From Oscillospiraceae bacterium (GTDB lineage Bacteria > Bacillota > Clostridia > Saccharofermentanales > Saccharofermentanaceae), in NCBI GenBank assembly GCA_902780785.1, contig CACZGS010000001.1, positions 62,001 through 126,000 on the forward strand: a stretch of DNA of 64,000 nt, written 5' to 3'. Below, one piece after another: positions 59,216 through 64,000 of this stretch. Position numbers and translations under genes: made by a program. The first letter of the stretch is position 1. Every line of letters starts with the position of its first letter. The notes below the pieces were generated by a model, which saw only the letters and a program-made list of their open reading frames with translations, searched no databases and had not been told where the DNA came from.

Positions 59216-59704
59216 ATGGAAAAGGTACAGTTGATCAATGATGACTATTTAGGTTATGTAAAACGCTTAAGGCATGCATGCAGGGGGATTGTCGTTAAGG
59301 ACGGCAAGATCCTCTTAAGCTATGAGTCTAAGTACAACAAGTACATGATCCCTGGCGGTGGCGTGGAAGAAGGAGAGGATTACGCAGCATGCTGCGAGAG
59401 AGAACTACTCGAAGAGACCGGAATGAAGGTCAAGGCAACAGAAGAGTATCTGGAGATCGAAGAACTATTCTTAGACTGGCAGCATATAAACCATTACTTT
59501 GTCTGCGAGCTTATAGAAGATACCGGGATTCAGCATCTTACTGACGGTGAGAAGGAAGCAGGCTATGAGAGAAGATGGATAGATCTCGATGAAGCGATGA
59601 AGGATTTCGGTGATTACGAGAGATTCCATGAGACTGACATTGCCGATTACGGTCTTTACAGGCGTGAATACCGCGCGCTGACTATATTTAAAAAGCAGTT
59701 ATAA
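59216..59704 (+). CDS. NUDIX hydrolase
   Basis: A 162-residue NUDIX protein. The box GGGVEEGEDYAACCEREL followed by LEETG fits Gx5Ex7REUxEExGU exactly and supplies the metal Glu residues. N-terminal VKRLRHACRGIVVKDGKILL is the first strand pair. The nucleoside diphosphate substrate is not clear. It follows the HAD gene by 16 bases and the radical SAM gene starts 1 base after its stop. Confidence 0.92.
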   Translation: MEKVQLINDDYLGYVKRLRHACRGIVVKDGKILLSYESKYNKYMIPGGGVEEGEDYAACCERELLEETGMKVKATEEYLEIEELFLDWQHINHYFVCELIEDTGIQHLTDGEKEAGYERRWIDLDEAMKDFGDYERFHETDIADYGLYRREYRALTIFKKQL

Positions 59705-59705
59705 A

Positions 59706-60578
59706 ATGCATTTTGTTGAAGCAAAAGGGATCCTTCAGAACAAGAACGGATACCATGGTATGAATATCTACCGTGGCTGCACTCACGGGTGCATCTATTG
59801 CGACAGCAGGAGCCTTTGCTATCAGTTCACCCATCAGTTCGAAGACATCGAAGTCAAGAAGAATGCTCCGGAACTTCTGGAGCAGGCTCTAAAGTCCAAG
59901 CGCAGCAGATGCATGATCGGCACGGGTTCGATGTCTGATCCTTACATGCACTGCGAGACGGAACTGAGACTGACCAGAAAGTGTCTTGAGGTAATCCATA
60001 AATATGGTTTCGGACTTGCTATCCAGACGAAGTCTGACAGGATACTTGAAGACATAGATCTCTTAGATGCGATAAATAAGGATGCCAAATGCGTTGTGCA
60101 GATGACACTTACCACATATGACGATGATCTTTGCAGGATTTTGGAACCTAATGTCTGCAATACCAAGAGGCGTATCGAAGTCCTTGAAGAGATGCAGAGA
60201 AGAGGGATCCCGACTGTCGTATGGCTTACGCCTATCCTGCCGTTTATCAACGACACGGAAGAAAATATTACTTCGATACTTAACGAGTGCGTCCGTGTGG
60301 GCGTTAAGGGGATTATATGCTTTGATATGGGACTGACCTTAAGAGACGGTGACAGGGAGTACTTCTATGCCGCTCTTGATAAGCATTTCCCGGGCCTTAA
60401 GGACAGATATATCTATACCTACGGTAATTCTTATAACGTTCCTTCTCCAAACAGCAAAAGACTCATGAACTTATTCCGGAAGATATGCAGGGATAACGGA
60501 ATCATCTGTGATCCCGACGAGTGCTTTAAGTATCTTAACGATCTGCCTGATAAGCAGATTAGTATTTTTGATCTGTAA
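59706..60578 (+). CDS. SPL-family radical SAM protein
   Basis: A 290-residue radical SAM enzyme. GMNIYRGCTHGCIYCDSRS bears CxxxCxxC for the [4Fe-4S] cluster; IGTGSMSDPYMHCETELRLT and GLAIQTKSDRILEDIDLL match the spore photoproduct lyase-like branch (Rv2578c type). True photolyases have an extra C-terminal Cys; CDPDECFKYLND could supply one but that is unproven. These proteins are widespread in anaerobes, with unknown reactions. Confidence 0.87.
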   Translation: MHFVEAKGILQNKNGYHGMNIYRGCTHGCIYCDSRSLCYQFTHQFEDIEVKKNAPELLEQALKSKRSRCMIGTGSMSDPYMHCETELRLTRKCLEVIHKYGFGLAIQTKSDRILEDIDLLDAINKDAKCVVQMTLTTYDDDLCRILEPNVCNTKRRIEVLEEMQRRGIPTVVWLTPILPFINDTEENITSILNECVRVGVKGIICFDMGLTLRDGDREYFYAALDKHFPGLKDRYIYTYGNSYNVPSPNSKRLMNLFRKICRDNGIICDPDECFKYLNDLPDKQISIFDL

Positions 60579-60637
60579 ACCGCCAATAATCTCTGTGATT
60601 TGACGAAAATAATCAAAGGTGATGACGCATCTCCTTA

Positions 60638-60646
60638 TGTTATAAT
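60638..60646 (+). promoter_or_regulatory. Extended -10 promoter of the 7TM-PAS gene
   Basis: TGTTATAAT is an ideal extended -10. It would give a leader of about 90 bases; GGAGG stands at 60723. The remainder of the gap from 60579 shows nothing else. Confidence 0.6.
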
Positions 60647-60740
60647 TTGCGATAATCGCAGAAATCTGACTGTTGTTTATCCTTTTACTTAAGTTTTTGT
60701 AGGTGTCTTTTCGAGTTGTCTAAGGAGGGTTAAACGCACA

Positions 60741-61835
60741 ATGGTCCTGAGTTTTTACGTAATCATATGTGTGCTTTCTTTGGTGTGCTGTGTGCTCTTC
60801 TTCTGGAACAGGCGCAGCTATTATCCTGTGCTCTATGCCCTGGTCTATCTCCTGGCATTGGTGTCTCATGTGTGCTACGTGCTCCTGGCTGTCTCAAAGG
60901 ATGTCAGGGAAGCACTGATAATAAACAAAGGCATATATGTCGGCGGATGCTTTTTCCCGCTCGTCGGATTGATGATAGTTTTCTCGATCTGTCAGATAAA
61001 GATCCCGAGGTTCGTCAACTTCATCCTGATCCTCTTAGCATCTGCTGTTTACTGCCTCTCGTTTACGGCAGGATACAGTCCGATTTTCTATAAAAATGTT
61101 GAGATAGAGCAGCGTTACGGCATAACCGTTCTGATTAAAGAGTACGGCCCTCTGCATTCAATGTTCTATCTTCTTATCGGCCTAATCCTGATCGCTACAT
61201 TGGTGGTCCTTGCGTACGGCTGGTTCAAAAAGCCCAACATCTCCAAAAGAGATCTTGCGATCGCTGCATTCATGCAGATCTTCTCCATATTCTGTTACTT
61301 CATCGGACGCATGGTCATGAAGGAAATCGAATGGATGGCATTGGCTGACCTTGTCGATGAGATAGGATTCCTACTTATCATGAACCACATCGGCCTTTAC
61401 CGCGTTGACGATCTCGTCTTAAGTTCCATCCAGAACGAGGGCAAGACCGGTTATATCGCGTTGGATTTCAACAAGAAATATCTGAGCGCATCTGATGTTG
61501 CAAAACGTTTTCTTCCCGAGCTCGCGAAAACGCCTGCCGACCATGTGATAAAAGACGATACGCTCCGTGAATCTTTCGATAAGTGGATCGAGCAGTATGC
61601 GACGGAAAAGATGTCCATCGACCATACATTACACAAGGACAAGTTCATCTATCTTGTACACGTCGGTGATCTTTACGACGGAAACCAGAAGAGAGGATTC
61701 CTGCTTGAGATAACTGATGATACTGAGCATCAGGAGCGTGTTGAGGATATCGAGCGTTATAACATGACTCTTAACAGGGAGCTTATGGCAAAGGCCAAGA
61801 AGATCAAGGAACTCGAATCCCAAAAGGAATCTTAA
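60741..61835 (+). CDS. 7TM sensor with PAS-like domain and no output domain
   Basis: A 364-residue protein. About seven helices occupy residues 1-225 in the style of the histidine-kinase N-terminal 7TM region; a PAS-like domain follows at about 235-335 (GYIALDFNKKYLSASDVAKR), then a coiled coil (ERVEDIERYNMTLNRELMAK) which ends the protein at LESQKES. In relatives that coiled coil leads to GGDEF, HD-GYP or kinase domains. Here the stop follows at once and the next gene is unrelated. It may be a truncated sensor or signal through a partner. TAAGGAGGG is the ribosome site. Confidence 0.75.
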   Translation: MVLSFYVIICVLSLVCCVLFFWNRRSYYPVLYALVYLLALVSHVCYVLLAVSKDVREALIINKGIYVGGCFFPLVGLMIVFSICQIKIPRFVNFILILLASAVYCLSFTAGYSPIFYKNVEIEQRYGITVLIKEYGPLHSMFYLLIGLILIATLVVLAYGWFKKPNISKRDLAIAAFMQIFSIFCYFIGRMVMKEIEWMALADLVDEIGFLLIMNHIGLYRVDDLVLSSIQNEGKTGYIALDFNKKYLSASDVAKRFLPELAKTPADHVIKDDTLRESFDKWIEQYATEKMSIDHTLHKDKFIYLVHVGDLYDGNQKRGFLLEITDDTEHQERVEDIERYNMTLNRELMAKAKKIKELESQKES

Positions 61836-61868
61836 GCCTGAGATTTCATCTGAATCTGTAGTAAAATG

Positions 61869-61890
61869 CGTAAGGAAAAGTTTTCTTACG
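61869..61890. repeat. Inverted repeat in front of the histidine phosphatase gene
   Basis: CGTAAGGAAAA and TTTTCTTACG form a nearly perfect hairpin (one bulged base) that ends on the first G of the GGAGG ribosome site. TAAAAT at 61862 could be a -10. Operator or translation control are both possible. Confidence 0.5.
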
Positions 61891-61900
61891 GAGGATCAAC

Positions 61901-62593
61901 ATGAGGATCTTATTCATCAGGCACGGTGAGCCGGATTATGAGAAAGATGATCTTACAGAGACAGGCTTAAGACAGGCTGAACTGGTCGCCCAACGCCTTA
62001 AGGATGAAGGCATTGAAGAGATCTGGTCTTCAACACAAGGAAGAGCATTAAATACTGCGAAGTTCACGGCTGATCTTTTAGGGCTTCCTGTTAAGACGGC
62101 TGACTTCATCCGTGAGATATCATGGGGATCTACAAACGGTGAGAAGCTCTTTGCGGGCGGCCATCCGTGGGATATCGCTGACGAGATGGCAAGGCGCGGC
62201 ATGGATCTTAACGATCCGGATTGGCGCTCTAATCCGTTCTTTGTAAATAACAGAGTCACGGAATGTGTGGACACGGTTGAGAAGGGCATAGACGAATGGC
62301 TTTCCGATCTCGGCTATAAGCGCAAAGGTCTTTACTACGATCACGTTAATGAAGAAGATCATCACCGCACGATAGCTTTCTTCAGTCACGGCGGTTCTTC
62401 GAGCGCAGCGATTGCTCATATCATGAACCTGCCGTTCCCTTATGTCTGTGCATTGCTGCATATGGAATTTACCGGTATCACGATACTGCGCATGGACAAA
62501 AGAAAAGGGCCTTGTACGCTTCCGTGCATGGAACTTGCCAATGACGGAAGGCATGTAAAAGAAGGCTATTATCACCGCTTATCAAATAAATAA
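61901..62593 (+). CDS. Histidine phosphatase (phosphoglycerate mutase-like)
   Basis: A 230-residue branch-1 histidine phosphatase: ILFIRHGEPDYEKDDLTETG has the catalytic RHGE, WSSTQGRALNTAK the second Arg region and IAFFSHGGSSSA the second catalytic His. It is longer than a minimal phosphatase, with a central insert (about 80-140). The substrate is unknown. GGAGG lies 6 bases before ATG. Confidence 0.9.
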   Translation: MRILFIRHGEPDYEKDDLTETGLRQAELVAQRLKDEGIEEIWSSTQGRALNTAKFTADLLGLPVKTADFIREISWGSTNGEKLFAGGHPWDIADEMARRGMDLNDPDWRSNPFFVNNRVTECVDTVEKGIDEWLSDLGYKRKGLYYDHVNEEDHHRTIAFFSHGGSSSAAIAHIMNLPFPYVCALLHMEFTGITILRMDKRKGPCTLPCMELANDGRHVKEGYYHRLSNK

Positions 62594-62600
62594 TTAACCG

Positions 62601-62627
62601 GGTGCAGTTAAATAGACTGCACCTTTT
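62601..62627 (+). terminator. Terminator after the histidine phosphatase gene
   Basis: GGTGCAGT (62601-62608) pairs with ACTGCACC (62616-62623), loop TAAATAG, then TTTT. Confidence 0.88.
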
Positions 62628-62640
62628 AAATTTTGCTGCC

Positions 62641-62687
62641 TTGACAATCTAACAGTCGTTAGATAGAATCTCCCTAACAATCGTTAG
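62641..62687 (+). promoter_or_regulatory. TetR gene promoter with two palindromic operators
   Basis: TTGACA (62641-62646) and TAGAAT (62664-62669), spacer 17, are nearly consensus. CTAACAGTCGTTAG (62649-62662) fills the spacer, and CTAACAATCGTTAG (62674-62687) covers the transcript start, 25 bases on. Bound repressor would block polymerase entirely, so the TetR gene is most likely autorepressed. Confidence 0.88.
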
Positions 62688-62699
62688 AGAGGCTTTTTT

Positions 62700-63305
62700 A
62701 TGAGTACCAGAGATAAGATAATGGACGTTGCTCTCAATATGTTCTCGGAAAGAGGATATGAAGCTGTTTCCATCAGAGACATATGCGGAGAAGTAGGCAT
62801 CAAGGAAAGCACGCTTTATTATCACTTCAAGAATAAGAAGGATATTTTAGATTCGCTTATAGAGAAGTTCAGATCTCACATAGACGGACTCCTCTTGCAT
62901 GTCGATGAGATCACGGAAAAGCCTGCTAAGAAGGGAAAGAAGAGCGACGATATCAGCCTTCAGATGGTTGATTCCTACATGATCGACAGTTATCTTTTCG
63001 ATCCGTTCTGCAATCTCATGTTAAGGCTCATGATGATCGAGCAGTTCCATAACGAAGAGATAAGAGCGCTTTATGAGAAGACGCTTTTTACAGATCCTTA
63101 TGAGATCCAGATGAATGTGTTCAGAAAGCTTGCCAAAGCGGGCGCGATACCTGAGAAGGATGTCGAGTGGATCGTAAAAGAAACTCATTCATACATGACT
63201 ATGCTGACCTTCAAATATCTTCTTAACGGCGACCTTACGGAGAAACGTAAGAAGGCTTATTACAAGGAAGTCCACGACTTTATGGCAAGAAGGTTCATTG
63301 CATGA
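62700..63305 (+). CDS. TetR-family transcriptional repressor
   Basis: A 201-residue TetR protein. The N-terminal helix-turn-helix is classic: RDKIMDVALNMFSERGYEAV and ICGEVGIKESTLYYHFKNKKDIL. The ligand domain (about 60-201) is helical with no known match. GAGAGG supplies the ribosome site. Two operators sit on its own promoter. The glycosyltransferase gene overlaps its stop (ATGA), so it should be in the repressed operon. Confidence 0.93.
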   Translation: MSTRDKIMDVALNMFSERGYEAVSIRDICGEVGIKESTLYYHFKNKKDILDSLIEKFRSHIDGLLLHVDEITEKPAKKGKKSDDISLQMVDSYMIDSYLFDPFCNLMLRLMMIEQFHNEEIRALYEKTLFTDPYEIQMNVFRKLAKAGAIPEKDVEWIVKETHSYMTMLTFKYLLNGDLTEKRKKAYYKEVHDFMARRFIA

Positions 63306-64000
63306 AGAAGATCGCGATGTTTACGATGGGCACCAGAGGGGATGTCCAGCCGTATATCTATCTTTCGAAGGGCCTGATGAAGGCCGGCTACGATGTTACC
63401 TTGGGTACGCACCCGTGCTGGAGAGAACTTGTCGAGAGCTTCGGTGTGAATTTCGAGCCCGTGGGACCTGACATAGATATCGAAGAAGAAACGAGCATCA
63501 TCCGCGGCAAATCCAAGAACGCGGTAATGAGTATCCTGAAGACGATGAACTTCATAATGAAGATAATCGAAGGCTCATCCAAGGAAGTGTACGAGATCTG
63601 CAAAGGCAAGGACCTTATTATCGTCACTCACAGCCAGATGGGTGCTGTCGAAGCAGGAGTTCTCGGCATTCCCAAAGTTAACGTAACACTCCAGACAGAG
63701 ATGATCGGAGAGAAATTAAGAAAGCAGAAATTTGGAGAAAGGCTCATCGGAGGATTCATCGCAAAGCAGGCAGCAAAACCCACAAATAAGATCCGTAAGA
63801 TATACGGATTAAAGCCCGTTAAATCTGCCGATGAAGAGATGTCAGATAAGCTCAATCTCATTCCGATAAGTAAGTATGTGATCGACAGGAATCCTTATTG
63901 GGAAGCGAAGAATGTCATCACAGGATACTGGTATGACGAAGCGGAAGAATACACTCCCGATGAGAAGCTGAAATCATTTATAGAAAGCGGCGAAAAGCCC
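63302..64000 (+). CDS. GT1-family glycosyltransferase, 3' truncated by window edge
   Basis: The first 233 residues of a UDP-glycosyltransferase. The opening KKIAMFTMGTRGDVQPYIYL is the mark of the sterol/macrolide glucosyltransferase branch (GTRGDVQPY), and GAVEAGVLGIPKVNVTLQTE fits the acceptor domain. The nucleotide-binding C-terminal half lies beyond the window. It overlaps the TetR gene by ATGA. In Bacillota such enzymes glycosylate lipids, antibiotics or polyketides; the TetR may sense the acceptor. Confidence 0.88.
   Translation, partial: MKKIAMFTMGTRGDVQPYIYLSKGLMKAGYDVTLGTHPCWRELVESFGVNFEPVGPDIDIEEETSIIRGKSKNAVMSILKTMNFIMKIIEGSSKEVYEICKGKDLIIVTHSQMGAVEAGVLGIPKVNVTLQTEMIGEKLRKQKFGERLIGGFIAKQAAKPTNKIRKIYGLKPVKSADEEMSDKLNLIPISKYVIDRNPYWEAKNVITGYWYDEAEEYTPDEKLKSFIESGEKP

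Noticed and set aside
1-64000. CRISPR arrays, insertion sequences, prophage genes, rRNA operons, replication origin
   Set aside because: I looked for regularly spaced repeats, transposase or integrase frames, structural phage genes, rRNA segments and DnaA-box clusters, and saw none.

Overview
The window looks like chromosome from an anaerobic, mid-GC member of the Bacillota, most likely class Clostridia. The signs are a mraZ-rsmH-ftsL-PBP division cluster whose PBP carries a PASTA tail, a MurE with the DNPR motif of meso-diaminopimelate ligases, strong GGAGG ribosome sites, a tRNA with an encoded CCA end, NrdR and HemW. Genus and species cannot be fixed by reading alone. There is no rRNA, CRISPR array, insertion sequence or prophage. 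Nearly all genes lie on the + strand; only three genes (30130-32441 and 53647-54411) point the other way.

Bases 1-30129 are mostly core genome. First come the end of lgt, then rodA, then an unusual single-chain sucrase-fructokinase fusion (GH32 + PfkB). An ECF sigma factor, its membrane partner and a lipoprotein follow. The division and cell-wall cluster (mraZ, rsmH, ftsL, PBP, murE, murF, ftsW, murG, ftsQ, ftsZ) lacks mraY and murD at their usual places. After it come nrdR, an OmpR-type two-component pair, nth, recG, rsmD, coaD and a coiled-coil protein. Between a terminator and hemW sits a two-gene module, an OLD-like AAA ATPase followed by a TOPRIM/DUF4276-like protein. It is the best candidate here for an undescribed defence-type system.

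Bases 30130-37840 hold an acyl-CoA synthetase with its XRE-cupin regulator (- strand), a manganese riboswitch driving mntP, a DJ-1 family protein, tRNA-Ser(CGA), and small accessory genes (GNAT, WYL regulator, RidA, DUF3795, transglutaminase-like lipoprotein).

Bases 37954-53672 form a surface-glycan locus. Two tandem GT-C-like membrane proteins precede a tightly coupled run: rfbF, rfbH, an aldolase-Rossmann fusion, a HAD phosphatase, a TPP enzyme, a GtrB-like transferase, an SDR reductase, rfbG, gtrA, an acyltransferase with a zinc ribbon, a GNAT and an esterase. Together these suggest synthesis of a CDP-activated 3,6-dideoxy, possibly branched, sugar. That sugar would be loaded on a lipid carrier, flipped, and transferred outside the membrane.

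Bases 53647-64000 are accessory: a membrane protein, a P-loop kinase, a VOC protein, DUF5680, an ABC exporter half-transporter, GNAT, HAD, NUDIX, an SPL-like radical SAM protein, a 7TM-PAS sensor with no output domain, a histidine phosphatase, and a TetR repressor with two clear operators in front of a glycosyltransferase cut by the window end.
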